Shown here piece after piece: positions 36,091-48,743 of a stretch of DNA of 64,000 nucleotides. Each line of letters begins with the position of its first letter. The first letter of the stretch is position 1. The stretch is from the NCBI GenBank assembly GCA_026120185.1, contig JANUWF010001195.1:124001-188000 (forward strand), written 5' to 3'. The DNA comes from Voacanga thouarsii. Its lineage: Eukaryota; Streptophyta; Magnoliopsida; Gentianales; Apocynaceae. A program made the position numbers and the translations under genes. The notes beneath the pieces are model-generated. The model was not told where the DNA came from, searched no databases, and worked only from the letters and a program-made list of their open reading frames with translations.

Positions 36091-36462
36091 AAAATACTGG
36101 CAAGCAATAAATAATGTTCAAAAGCATGAGTAGCATTTTGGCTTTTCTAACCATACATGTACAATAAAATCAACCACTCAAAAGGGAAGCCAAGGATTAC
36201 CGCACGTTGGGCCCCATAACCATACAACGGTCAGAATGCCACACTTTGTGCAGACTGACAAAAGGTAGGTGATCAGAAAATACTAGCAAGCAATAAATAA
36301 TATTCAAAAGCAAGAGTGGCGTTTTGTCTTTTCTAACCATATAGGTACAATAAAATCAACCACTCAAAAGGCAGTCATGGGTTACCACACGTTGGACCCC
36401 ATAACCATACAACGGTCAGAATACCACACTTTGTGCAGACTGACAAAAGGTAGGTTATCGGC
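36091..36462 (-). repeat. 186 bp tandem duplication inside solo LTR
   Basis: 36091-36276 and 36277-36462 are near-identical, both starting AAAATACT and each containing a GTTGG(G/A)CCCCATAACC segment and ACTTTGTGCAGACTGAC. The other LTRs have the unit once, so the duplication arose in this copy. Confidence 0.85.
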
Positions 36463-37311
36463 CTACCGGGTAAGATTCTCCTCCTTCTCTACACCCAAAT
36501 AAAATTGGTTATCCCCTTCAGCAACACACAGTCTACAAGACTGAAACCTGCTAGCTTGGACCGGCATGACTAAGTAGTACTGGCGTTTCTCTAAGTTGAG
36601 TCCATCTTCTGGAGGTGGCCTCCTGCCAAAAGACTCACTCTTGCTTTTCAAAATTAGTACTACTAGCCTACCCTTATTGAGTACTCAACGTAGTTCATCC
36701 CTACTTGGGAGAAAATTGATAAAACATAGCCTTGGTTGAAAATGGCAATTAAGGGTTTCCAAAGTTTTTGTCAAAAATTAGTTTTAGAAATAGTTTGGTG
36801 TATGAGTAAAACTGCTTGTTGATTTTCAAATAATTGGTGTAATTAAATCAAGGAAGGAAACAGTCCTTATTTGCCTTTACCAAATCAATGTTCACATACT
36901 TTGGGTTTAGCTTGCCATAGAAACCTGTTACAACAAACAATTTTTATGCAGGAGCTTACCTGATCTTTTGCTCGAGATAAATTAGAGATCCCAAAAGCTG
37001 ACCTAACCCTGCCTGGGGTAAACATATGCCATAATTAAACTCAAGCCACAATTTACTTTCACAAATAAACCTAGATCAACTTACTATAATCATGACCATA
37101 ATGTCCCAAGCTTTAAGGCTAGATCATAAATATAAGGGTTTATAAAATAACTCTAGCTTGTTATTAAAATAACTAGGGTTTGTGAAATAGCTACTAATAA
37201 GTTGAAGGTTTAAATCTTGGTTTAAATAAATTGGGGTTTATCTGATAAAGGGTAGGTCCTAGATGGTATTATTTAAAACAATGATTTATAATAACTAGTG
37301 GTTAGAGAATA

Positions 37312-37316
37312 ATTGG
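37312..37316. repeat. Target-site duplication ATTGG (left)
   Basis: ATTGG at 37312-37316 is repeated at 51445-51449, immediately outside the two ends of the complete element. A perfect 5 bp duplication, the size made by LTR-retrotransposon integrases. Confidence 0.93.
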
Positions 37317-38048
37317 TGTAACACCCGGCTACCTAGGCCCGCCAGGGCTGGGGATATCGCCCCGTCCAAAAGACAAGGGGTCTTTATAACTAGGTCACAG
37401 AAATACCATAGCGGAATAAAAATGATACTTGAACTTAAAAATTTATTACACCCAAAAAAAAAATCCAAGAATACCAACAACAAATCCATAATAAAATTTA
37501 TCCACTCTCATCTCCCCAAAACATTACACAAAATAAATTATCAGAAAATCTTCCAAAGCGGGCAATATTTAGCAACTCATCCCCACAGCAGGATCGACCT
37601 GAAATCATGGTAAAAATGGTGGTGAGACAGAAATCTCAGTAAGTTCGTGTGTGCTTAAGTGTCGGGAGAAAACAGTTCGTGAATGCAAAGTATAAAATTC
37701 CTTATAAGAGATCACTGGTAAGCAATAAATATTAGTCAAAAGCAAGAGTGGTGTTTTGGCTTTTCCAACCATAAATAATCAATAAAATCAACCACTCAAA
37801 AGAAATGATCATGGGTTACCACACGTTGGGCCCCATAACCGCATGGTCAGCATGCCACACTTTGTGCAGACTGACAAAAGTAGGTGATCGGCCTACTGGG
37901 CAAGATACTCCTCCTTCTTTATACCCAAACAACAACCGGGTGTCTATTCCGGCAACACACAGTCACTTGACTGAAAGAGAACACTGCTAGCTCAGACTGG
38001 CATGACCAACTAGATCGACGTCCTATCCGGGAATGTCTCACCCCTCAG

Positions 38049-38125
38049 AGGTGGCCACCTACTAAGAGACTTACCTTAACCCCTCAAAGACTAGCCCAAG
38101 TAGTCCACCCTTATTGAGTACTCAA
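38049..38125. repeat. Conserved LTR palindrome pair
   Basis: Perfect AGGTGGCCACCT (38049-38060) and perfect TTGAGTACTCAA (38114-38125), centres 65 bp apart. The partner LTR has them at 47848-47859 (one mismatch) and 47913-47924. Confidence 0.65.
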
Positions 38126-38897
38126 CGACATTTCCCACTAGGGATAAAATGAACAAAATACTATTCCACATGAAAATGGCAATTAAGGGTTCCCAAAGTC
38201 TTTATCAAAATCAGTTTTGGAAAGAGTTTTGAGATTGAGTAAATCTGCTTATTAATTTTCAAATAAGTTGTTTGTCAGAAATAGGAAAGAAGTTAATCCT
38301 CAATTGCCCTTGCAAAACTGAGTGTCCATGCATTCTATATTTAGCTTACCATAATAAGCATATTTCATCAATCAGGTTTTATGCAGGAGCTTACCTAATT
38401 CTTGCTCACAATATGAGGTCTCCAACAGCTGACCTAACCCCGTATGGGCAAATACAAACCACAATCAAACTCAAGCCAAAATACACATTCTCAATTTAAA
38501 ACAACTCAACTCATTACCACCATGATCCTAGTGTCCCAAGCTTTAAGGCCAAACTATAAATAACTAGGATTATAAGCTAAGCCTAATTTGATATTTAAAA
38601 TAATTAATGTTTTGATAAACAAGTACTAATAAGTTGATGGTTTAAATCTTGCTAAGAAAAATGTTAGAGTTTTCTTGATAAAGAGTCCTAGGTGGTATTA
38701 GGTAAAATAATGATTTACTAATAATTTAGTTGTTAGAAAATAATTGATAACTAAAATTAGTTGAAAATAAATTTAATGAGTCTTGTTTGAAAAATAATAA
38801 ATAAATTTTTATTGGGTTTTCATTAAAGATAATAATTAAATTTTTTAGTAATAAATATTTTACTAATTATGATTATTTCCATAAAAGGTTTTAGTTG

Positions 38898-38941
<44 letters not shown>

Positions 38942-39674
38942 TATTTTTCTAGCAAAAGTTATTATTTGTTTGACTAAAATATTCTTATTATATATAATAA
39001 TTCAAATCTACCCTTCCTAGAGTATTTTTTTTCAAATTTACTAGCCAAATCATATTATGAAATATTTTATTCATGAAATAAAAATTAGCTTAGGGACAAC
39101 TAGATCATGATCATACTTCTATGGCTAACCACAATCATTAACATATACAATCCTTCAATTCATCACATCATCCAAATCATGCATATAAGCACAGATATAA
39201 ATTTACCAAGACATGATTTAACCCCTACTAGCATAAATATGATCATGGCTTCAATAATCCAACATGAATATAAATCCTATTCACCAAAGGTGACATAATC
39301 TCTAGCATACTTCATTACAAATACTAATTATGACAATGAGACATGCATTAAAGCTCAAATCATCATACAATCAACCAAGATAATCCATCCATGCTCAAAT
39401 CCCATCTCCTTCATTTTCATACATACATTTATGCTTCAACTTCAACAATATATACTCAAACCCTATCCATAATCCACCTTCTATCAACATCATCCTAGAG
39501 ACATGAATCTAGAATTTAAAAGAAGGGTTAAAATGGCTTACTTGTTTGCTGAATATCTTGAAGGAGTTTTGAATGGTTGTCAACCCCTAGATGTCTAAAT
39601 CCGTCCAAGGAAGGTGGAGAAAGCATGGCCATTAGAGAAGAAGCTATCCGGCCAAGAGGAGAGAGATTCAGCCA

Positions 39675-39724
<50 letters not shown>

Positions 39725-41349
39725 GGAGACCATTAGCATGTTTATTCACATATATATTCATTAGAGATCAAGATTGGAGAAGATGAAGTTTTTAGAACAA
39801 ACCTACCTTGAAAGTGTCCTTAAGCCTTTACAAAATTTTTGGTTTTTATCCAAAATAGAAAGTTGGATTTTGGAGTTTGATGTTAAGAATGGTATTGATG
39901 GACTCACGGCAGTGAGTAGTTTCAATCTAGAAATTTTAGAAGAAATTTGAAGTGATTTTGGAGAGTATTGGGTGAAAGGAAGGAGTAGGTGTTCTTGGTG
40001 TATTGTGTGTTCTTGATGTCGAAGAGAGTAGAGAGCTTTTGGGATTGGAGCTGCCAAAATTCTGCAAAGATTAGGGTTGGCCGACTGCTTGAAGGGTTTT
40101 GGTAGCTGATTTTTTGGTTTGGAAGGGAAAAGGAAAGGCTAGTTGTTGAAATCCTTGAAGAATATTTTTGGGAATCAAATTTAGAAACTAAATATTCAGG
40201 AATATCTTTGATCATGGGAGAGCTTTTGGAAGTCTTCCATGGCCAAATTGCTTGCAGTGTTTCGACTAGATGAATGCTGGTTGAGGGAGGCTAAGGGTGG
40301 CCAAAAATACTGAGTGTAATGGTGAAGGGAAGGTCTGGTTGCTTGAGGTATATTTTATGGAAAGTTGTTAACTCATGGTGGCTGGAATTTTGGTATCCAA
40401 ATCAGATCATGTTTACAGATTTTTTTTGGAAATCTTTTAGGCAGCCATGACTGGATTTTCGTGCAGAAGCTTGAGGAGGATAATGGAGTTCAGTTACAAA
40501 TGGTTTAAGGGTGATTTGTACAGAAGAAGGATGGAGTTTTGGCTAGGGATGAATTAGGAACCAAGGCTGGAAAATTCTGCACAGGATTTCGCTGCTAGCT
40601 GGAATTTTCTGGGCAGTTTCAGCTGCCATTTTCCAGCTAGGTTGCAGGGAGTTTGAAGGAGATTTTAGAGGTCTTTCAAGACTAGTTTCCAGCCTTCTTT
40701 ATGGATGAAAAACTTAGCTAAGATGCTAAAAAAAATTGAAAGAAAACAGCTTGGTCTTGGACCTCCAAAGCTATGAATTTGCCCAGGAATTTTCCTGGAT
40801 TTGCACAGATTTTGTGCAGTCCTAAAATTGCTAGAAAAATCCACGTTCTAAGCTGATCAAAAGGCCTATTTTCTGGAAATATTTGGGAGGGAATAATGGC
40901 TAAGAATTTTGACACCTTGAAGGCACACAATGCTGGGAAAATTTCAGTTCTATGCATGAAGGAAAATTAACTTAGCTAGAGTGAAGTTTTTAGAAAGTTC
41001 AGTAAGGAATTTAATTCACTTGAAATCCTTTCCCCCTCTTCCATGGTTTTGGCCCATAATATGTCTCTTACTAAGACATTTTGAACCTACAAAGCCACAA
41101 CACATTGCTGTAATTTTTTTAGAATAAAATTGGCTTGAACAAATTGAGCAAACTAATGAGTTGAGAAATAGGAGAAATTAAGGATCAAGAGGAAATGAAT
41201 TCCCTTTAGGAATTTTGTGTAGGGCAAATGAGTAGGATGAGGATACTCCTATCATGTCTCTCTTAGGACAACATTTCTACCCTACTCCAAGCACATAAGG
41301 CCAAAAATAATACTTCCCAAGCAAAACTAAAATTTAACCAAACTAAAGC

Positions 41350-41420
41350 TCATATGATGGAATTTGTACCCAAGACCTCAAGAATTAATTCTAAGGCTCA
41401 AACCACTAAACCATAACAAC
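41350..41420 (-). other. tRNA-like module in 3' LTR
   Basis: 71 nt, D-arm loop AGTGGTTT and B-box-like GGGTACAAATTCC. It starts 246 bp from the LTR's sense 5' end. The partner copy is 51128-51198. Confidence 0.5.
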
Positions 41421-41666
41421 TCTTGTTCTTATTTTCCCTCTAAAAATATTTTCCTATTCAATCCTCAATCTATCTCCCCTTTTCCACCTCAAGCAAAAAT
41501 TATCATTTTGCCATTCTCACTCAATAGTCATAATCAAGCCCTCTAGACTATAAAACACAAATTCAATGGACATAAAATCGTATAAAAATATATTTAAACA
41601 TGCAATGAAATATGATATGCACCCCAACCCCCTTACTCTAAGGTTGGTTTTGACTGGGGTTTCACA

Positions 41667-41680
41667 TCCTCCCCTCCTTA
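41667..41680 (-). other. Polypurine tract of complete element
   Basis: Minus strand reads TAAGGAGGGGAGGA directly upstream of the 3' LTR. Its TAA is the pol stop codon (41678-41680). Confidence 0.88.
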
Positions 41681-44600
41681 GGAGAATTTCGTCCCGAAAT
41701 TCAAGCATACCTCTATTTTAAATCAGAGTAGTTCCGCCTAACCTATTCTTCTGACTCCTATATGGCATCCTACGTGCCATGGTGCTCCCACTGAATCTTA
41801 ACCATCGGTATCTGTTTGTTCCACAGAGTCTTGACACTGCGGTCCAATATCCGCACAAGCTTCTCTACATAGCTCAGGTCTAGCTACAATACTAACGGTT
41901 CATCATTCAATACATGACCAGGATCCGCATTATACTTCTTTAATTATGTCACATGAAACACATCAAGGATTCCCGTCAACCTTTCTGGCAGATCCAATCG
42001 GTAAGCTATCGGTACGATCCTTTCCTTAATCAGAAATGGCCCCAAATATCTCGGATTCAACTTTTCTTCCTTCGAATGCTTCAAAATTCCCCTATTCGGC
42101 ATCAATTTCAAAAATACGTTGTCCCCGACTTGAAATTCTAATTCTCTTCGCCGGTTGTCCGCATAGCTCTTCTGCCGACTCTGTGCTGCCTTTAACATTT
42201 CCCTGATCAATTTCACTTTATCTAGCATCTCTTGGACACATACTTATCTGATTTTGCTCATATGACCATCTTTGGACCAACTCCAATATAACGGTACCTG
42301 ACACTTGCACCCATACAAAGCTTCATACGGTGCCATCCCAATCGAGGCTTGGTAGCTGTTGTTATATGGTAATTCTGCATACGGTACACACTCTATCCAT
42401 TTATCTCTAAAGTCCAAAACACAGGCTCTCAGCATATCCTCTAATGTTTGTATCACCCTATCTGACTCCCTGTCGGTCTGTGGATGTGCCATCATACTAA
42501 ATTTTAGACCTAATCCCATTGCTTCCTGAAACTTTCCCCAGAATCAAGATGTAAACCTCGGGTCTCGATCTGACACTATGCTTGAAGGCACTCCATGCAG
42601 TCGGTTAATTTCTCGAACATAAGCCTGAGCCAGCTTCTCAATTGACTCTCTCACATTTACCGGTATGAAATGGGCCGACTTGGTCAGTCAATCCACCACC
42701 ACCCATATGGCATCCTTTTGAGTCCTTAACATGGGAAGCCCAGTGACAAAATCCATAGTCACCTCCTCCCATTTCCATTCCAGTACTAGCAATGGCTGCA
42801 ATAATCCCGCTGACTTCTTGTGTTCCACTTTGACTTTTTGGCAGGTAAGACAAGTCGAGATATATTTGACCACATCTCGCTTTAGTTCGGGCCACCAATA
42901 GGCTCTCTTCAAATCCTGATACATCTTGACTTCCCCCAAATGAATGGCATACTTGCTCTTGTGCGCCTCCTCCAAAATTCTGTCTTTTAACTGCTTCTCC
43001 CCGAGTACACACAATCGATCTTTGAAATGGAGAACTCCTACTTCATCTAGATGGAATTCACTGCCCAGCCGCCTAAGCTCCTTGTCCTTGAAAAGTTGAA
43101 ACTCGGTGTTGCTTTGCTGAGCTCCCACAATTTCCTTCTTCAGATCCGGCACCAACTTCAAATTGCTAAAGACAATTCCTTTGCCTTGCACTTCCACCCT
43201 TCTGTCCAACACATCCTGAACCGCTTGTATTTCCTGCACCCTTAATCTGGCTATCCCAACCTTTCTGCTTAAGGCGTCCGCCACAACGTTGGCTTTCCCG
43301 GGATGGTAATTGATCGGACAACGGTATTCCTCCAAGAATTCCATCCACTTTTTTCGCTGCCTCAAATTCAGATCCTTTTGAGTGAAGATATACTTTAAAC
43401 TCTCATGGTCGGTGAACACCTTATATTTGGCTCCATACAGGTAGTGTCGCCATTTCTTTATGGCGAACACTATAGCTGCCAGCTCCAAATCATGAGTGGG
43501 GTAATTGACTTCATGAGGTCTTAGCTTCTATGAAGCGTAAGTAATCACCTTTCGATCCTGCATCAACACTGCTCCCAGTCCTTCTTTCAAAGCATTAGTA
43601 TATAGCGTGTAGGGTTTCACTTCCTCCGATAAACTCAATACCGGTGCTGTCATTAGTCTGCGCTTTAGTTCTTGAAAACTTTTCTTGCACTTCTTGTTCC
43701 ACTCAAATGGAACATCCTTTCGTAATAATCAGGTCATTGGCGATGCGAGTGTCGAAAATCCCTTGATAAACCTTTGGTAGTAACCAGCCAGCCCCAAGAA
43801 ACTCCGAATCTTGGTGATACTCTCTGGCTGTTTCCAGTCGGATACCACTTCAACCTTTGTCGGGTCCATCTTGATTCCCTCCTTGATCACCACATGGCCA
43901 AGGAATGCCACACTGTCCAACCAGAATTCGCACTTGCTGAACTTGGCATATAGCTTGTGCTCCCGAAGCTTCTCCAGTACGAGCTTCAAATGCTCCGTAT
44001 GCTCCTCCGAACTCTTGGAGTAGATCAAAATGTCGTCGATGAAGACCACCACGAACTTATCCAGATAGGGTTGAAACACTCGGTGCATCAGGTCCATGAA
44101 TACTGCTGGGGCGTTAGTCACCCCGAACGGCATCACCACGAACTCGTAATGTCCATATCTGGTGTTGAAGGCTGTCATGGGGATATCTTCCTCTCTTATC
44201 CGCACTTGGTAGTATCCTTGCCTCAGATTCAACTTGGAGTGGTAGGGGATACTTGTCCTTGACCGTCAAATTGTTCAATCCCCGATAGTCAATGCATAGC
44301 CTCAGAGTGTCGTCATTTTTCTTCACAAATAGCACAAGCACTCCATAGGGCGACGTGCTAGGTTTGATGTAGCCTTGACTCACTAACTCCTCCAACTGCT
44401 CTTTCAACTCTTTCAACTTTGCCGGTGCCATCCGGTACGGGGTTTGCGATACTGGTTCCGTTCCCGGGACTAAGTCGATGGTGAATTCCACTTCTCGGCT
44501 GGGAGGTAGAGAATCAAGCTCCGCCAAAAATACATTAGGAAATTCCTTCACTACTTCAGTGTCCTCCAAAGTGCACTGGTCCTTCATCTTGTTTATCACA

Positions 44601-45159
44601 TAAGCCAGGTACCATTGACACCCTTGCTTCAACAATTTTTGGGCCTTAGCCCCCACAATCAAATACTTAAGTTCTTTCACCCCTTTGCCATTAAATTCCA
44701 ATACATCACAACCCGGTCTGACGAACTGGACTGTCTTATTTTTACAGTCTACCCTAGCCCCATGCTTGGCTAACCAGTCCATCCCCAAAATTAAGTCATA
44801 ATCCTCAATGTCTAACACTATCAAATCTCCCTCTAGACTTTCTCTCCCCACATTAACTTTACACTCTTTTACATACTGATCCGCTTATACCATTTTCCCC
44901 AGAGGTGTGCTCACCACTAAAACGTAAGGTAGCTCCACTCCATCCCAACCCAAATGACATGCACACAACTTGTTTATATAGGAATAAGTAGAGCCAGGAT
45001 CAATCAAAGCATTAATGTAACGTCCTTAAATAGTTAACGTACCTTCTACCACCGCTCCATCGGCCCCAACTTTCTCGCTGTTGAGAGCGAATACATCAGC
45101 TTTCACTTGCGACTTTGGTGCTCCACTCCCGGCTGCTCCTGTGGGGTTGGTTCGGTTGG
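41678..45159 (-). pseudogene. pol: Gypsy pol pseudogene of complete element
   Basis: Protease LIDPGSTYSYI (around 45000) and [19 protein letters not shown] (about 44450-43800); RNase H (about 43620-43380, with DLELA and FTDHESL); integrase with an intact HHCC zinc finger (around 42990-42820) and core (42780-42360); chromodomain (about 41875-41700, with VEKLVRILDR and KIQWEHHGT). RT motif C FIDD is intact (44032-44037). RT lacks about 50 bp before motif A (junction near 44232-44262), and the motif A Asp is Asn (44227-44229). At the position of the integrase catalytic Glu the block reads SDRVIQTL rather than SERVIQTL. Several stops add to this. The protein could not be functional, though it is the best-preserved pol here. 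Confidence 0.92.
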
Positions 45160-46228
45160 GTCTCGGGTTCTGAGCCGGCTTTCCTTACCTGACTCGGTGC
45201 AATTTGGGGCAAGTGTTCCTCAGGTGGTTCGAATCGCCATATTGATAGCATTTCTTTTCACCACCCTTAGACCAACAATTCCTTTCAGTGTGGCCTTTCC
45301 TTCCACACTGCCTGCATGATGGAAGATCCGGGGCAGGTCCACTCGGTGCCATCCGGGCTTGCTTCCCCCGGTTCTGCGATTGGTGGTTGGTGAGGCGTTT
45401 GTGGGGTTGCGGTCTCGGGTAGTATCCCTGCGGCTGCCTTGGCGGTTGGAAGGGTTTTGCCTCCATCCTACTGCGATCCTCATTTTTCGTTCTAGTAGCT
45501 ACGCCTACAGCCCCCGAATAAGTTGTTGGTGGAGCAGGTGTCAATGCTCTCCTCAGCTCCGGTCTCAGCCCCTTAATAAACTGCCTCATCCTATTCTGCT
45601 CAGTGTCCACCAATCGCTTGTAGTATTTGGACAACTGAGTGAACCGGGCAGCGTATTGGGCTACCGACATGCTTCCCTGCCTCAGATTCTGGATTTCGTC
45701 TTCTCACTTCTCTATAATTCACTGTGGGATATACTCTGCCCTGAAGGCTTCAACGAAGTTGGACCACGTCCATTCTTTCTCATCCATCTCCCAGTTGTCT
45801 TGGACCCCCTGCCACCACGCTCGAGCTGGTCCTCTCAAATAGAAAGCTGTAAACTTAACCATCCGCTCCTCAATGTACTGGAGCATTGCAAATATATCCT
45901 CCATTTGCTCAACCCATTGCTCGACCTTCTGGTCTTGTTCCTCTTCACCCATAAAGGCGGGCGGTTGAAACTTTAAGAACCACTCTAAGGCCTCGTTTTA
46001 ACCCCTTGGGTTCCATCGCTCGGTCATCGACTGCAAAATCTCGGCCATCTTGCTGAATGCCTGGCCCATGGCCACATCAACTGGAACTTCAGATTCCGAT
46101 CCCATATTTAGACTATTCCCTTCACCCCGGTTGGGTGTTTGCATCTGGGCTGTTTCTACTTCTGGCGCCACTTGATCAACTTCCAAAACCCTTCCACCTT
46201 CTGAAGCTGCATCACGCTTGGGTGCCAT
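45160..46228 (-). pseudogene. gag: Gypsy gag pseudogene of complete element
   Basis: The start MAPKRDAASEGG (ATG at 46228) is chosen because an upstream in-frame ATG would add only 15 codons of leader. The capsid region includes WFLKFQPPAF, MEDIFAMLQY, LRGPARAWWQG and FRAEYIPQ, then MSVAQYAARFTQLSKYY. Two zinc knuckles at 45209-45316: the first, CRQCGRKGHTERNC, is intact; in the second, CYQYGDSNHLRNTC, the second Cys is Tyr. Stops at 45998-46000, at 45717-45719 and shortly after (including a Trp-to-TGA), and at 45185-45187 break the frame. Gag would form the particle and bind element RNA. Confidence 0.88.
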
Positions 46229-46358
46229 TCTAAACCGCACCCCAAATGATAAGTGTATGCATTTAAGGTTCAAATCATTTTAGTTGCACATGCTTTCACA
46301 GTCAAATAGATGTAAATAGAAATCGGATATAATTTTTGGCTGAGGAACAAATTCTCTT

Positions 46359-46976
46359 TCAAATATGGACTTGCATAGATTCAAAATCTTGATAGAAAGT
46401 AGAATTAAAATCCTTGACATAAAACTTCTTGAAAACAATAAATAAATAATCATCCAAATGAAAGTAACTCCAAGTCCTCGAGTCCTCATCAGAATACTCA
46501 TCATCAGTCTCATACAACCATCCCCTAGAGTTCCTAGAAAAATCCACCCCATCCCTGCAAGTAAATCCCTCCATTGGCTCCTTCCAAGGCGCCTAGAACT
46601 CTCCTCGGACTCAACTCGAGCTGAAAGAAGGAAGGAAAGAAGGCCTAGGTGGAGACTCATAGTCTATCTCCCTCAGGTCATCACTATTTACTGCTATGTC
46701 CACCTCGGGATTAGGAGGGTGGGGTCCAGGCTCCACTATCATCACCTCATCCTCACTGTCAGAACTTATGTCTATCACCGAAATTGGGGATGGCTCAACG
46801 ATCTGGACCTCGTCATCGCTGCTATCCTCCATAGGGTTAACCTCATCATCACTGTTATCATCTATAGGGATAACTGATTGAGGGACAGGCTAGGGAACTG
46901 GAAGCTCCTCCGGGTATATAGGGATAGGCGAGTGCCACTGCCGCCATTTCCTCACGGTCCTAAGCATCCTAACCAT
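46359..46976 (-). pseudogene. Acidic leader ORF upstream of gag
   Basis: From ATG 46976 the frame runs with one TAG through an acidic, Asp/Ser/Glu-rich segment (SSDDEVQIVEPSPISVIDIS, then further DSEDE repeats) to a stop at 46611-46613. Similarity to the leader ORF at 20963-23145 then resumes in other frames: EESSR near 46600 and DFSRNSRGWLYETDDEYSDED near 46530. So this copy has at least two frameshifts. It lies between PBS and gag. No domain recognised; the strong acidity could mimic a nucleic acid or bind histones, but that is only a guess. Confidence 0.6.
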
Positions 46977-47060
46977 CTTACAACATCAACAAGATAGGTT
47001 AGATAAAGATTTAAACTTAAATAAATAACACATATACTCTCATTAATTGCCTAAGCCTAG

Positions 47061-47072
47061 GCTCTGATACCA
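47061..47072 (-). other. Primer-binding site, initiator tRNA-Met
   Basis: The minus strand reads TGGTATCAGAGC (extending to CCTAGG), a perfect 12 nt match to the initiator tRNA-Met complement, two bases inside the 5' LTR. Confidence 0.93.
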
Positions 47073-47074
47073 CT

Positions 47075-48695
47075 TGTAACACCCCGCTACCTAGGCCCGC
47101 CAGAGCCGGGGATGTCGCCCCGTCCAAAGAATAAGAGGTCTTTTTAATAAGGTCACACAAATACAATAGTGGAATAAAAATGATCCTTGAACTCAAAAAT
47201 TTATTACATCCCAAAAATAAATTCAAGAATAAATCCAAGAATGCCAACAACAAATCCATAATAAAATTTATCCACTCTTATCTCCCCAAACGTTACACAA
47301 AATAAATTATCAGAAAATCTTTCAAAGTAGGCAATATCTAGCTACTCATCCCCACAGTAGGATCGACATAAAATCATGGTAAAAATGGTGGGGAGACAGA
47401 AATCTCAGAAAGTCCGTGTGTGCTTAAGTGTCGAGAGAAAACAGTTCGTGAATGCAAAGCATAAAATTCTTTATAAGAGATCACTGGCAAGCAATAAACA
47501 TTAGTCAAAAGCAAGAGTGGTGTTTTGGCTTTTCCAATCATAAATAATCAATAAAATCAACCACTCAACAGAAATGATCATGGGTTACCACTCGTTGGGC
47601 CCCATAACCGCATGGTCATCATGCCACACTTTGTGCTTACCGCCTATCAGAATGCCACACTTTGTGCAGACTGAAAAAAGTAGGTGATCACCTACTGGGC
47701 AAGATACTCCTCTTTCTCTATACCCAAACAACAATTAGGTGTCCATTCCGGCAACACACAGTCACTTGACTGAAAAAGAACACTGCTAGCTCGGACCGCC
47801 ACGACCTACTAGACTGACATCCTATCCAGGAAGGACTCACCCCTCAGAGGTGGCCACATATTGAGAGACTTACCTTAACCCCTCAAAGACTAGCCCTAAT
47901 AGTCCACCCTTATTGAGTACTCAACGACATTTCCCACTTGAGATAAAATGAAGAAAGCATTGTTCCACAAGAAAATGGCAATTTAGGATTCCCAAAGTCT
48001 TTATCAAAATCAGTTTTGGAAAGAACTTTCAGATTGAGTAAATCTGCTTATTAATTTTCAAATGAGTTGTTTGTTTGAAATAGGAAAGAAGTTAATCCTC
48101 AATTACCCTTGCAAAACTGAGTGTCCATGCACTCTATATTTAGCTTGCCATAATAAACATGTTTTATCAATCAGGTTTTATGCAGGAGCTTACCGGATTC
48201 TTGCTCACAATACAAGGTTTCCAACAGCTGACCTAACCCCACATGGGCAAATACAAACCACAATCAAACTCAAGCTAAAATCCACTCTCTCAATTTAAAA
48301 CAACTCAACTCATTACCACCATGATCCTAGTGTCCCAAGCTTTAAGGCCAAACTAAAAATAAATAGGTTTATAAGCTAAGCCTAATTTGATATTTAAAAT
48401 AACTAATGTTTTGAGAAATAAGTACTAATAAGTTGATGGTTTAAATCTTGCTAAGAAAAATTTAGAGTTTACTTGATAAAGAGTCCTAGGTGGTATTAGG
48501 TAAAATAATGATTTACTAATAATTTAGTTGTTAGAAAATAATTGATAACTAAAATTAGTTGAAAATAAATTTAATAAGTCTTGCTCGAAAAATAATAAAT
48601 AAATTTTTATTGGGTTTTGATTAAAGATAATAATTAAATTTTTTGGTAATAAATATTTTACTAATTATGATTATTTCCATAAAAGGTTTTAGTTG

Positions 48696-48743
<48 letters not shown>

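Larger units (their letters stand above)
35719..37316 (-). mobile_element. Split Tekay-type solo LTR, left part
   Basis: It starts TGACACCCCACTACCTAGG and aligns with the first ~1.45 kb of the LTRs at 37317 and 47075. With the right part (51450-54271) it makes a single LTR of about 4.42 kb, split by the complete element. The two LTR parts have no internal domain of their own between them, so the outer copy is a solo LTR. The palindromes are at 36611-36623 and 36677-36688. No convincing 5 bp target duplication: AAACA on the left, CAGAC on the right. Confidence 0.85.
37317..41666 (-). mobile_element. 3' LTR of complete Tekay-type element
   Basis: 4350 bp from TGTAACACCCGGC to GGTTTCACA. Contains a TA tract (about 38902-38939), an AG tract (about 39680-39721), palindromes (38049-38060, 38114-38125) and a tRNA-like module (41350-41420). 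Near-duplicate small ORFs occur here and in the partner LTR only because the LTRs are copies. Confidence 0.95.

Noticed and set aside
38902..38939. TA-rich tract as an origin or matrix-attachment site
   Set aside because: A simple (TA)n microsatellite present in both LTRs with length variation; no other support.
39107..39298. 63-codon ORF repeated at 48909-49100
   Set aside because: Its conservation is explained by the two LTRs being copies of one another; it is antisense to the element and has no known motif.
42638..43012. 124-codon minus-strand ORF overlapping integrase
   Set aside because: Alternative frame of the integrase region; the neighbouring frame carries the HHCC and catalytic-core motifs.
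45359..45976. 205-codon plus-strand ORF
   Set aside because: Antisense shadow of the gag pseudogene, whose minus-strand reading has clear capsid and zinc-knuckle motifs.
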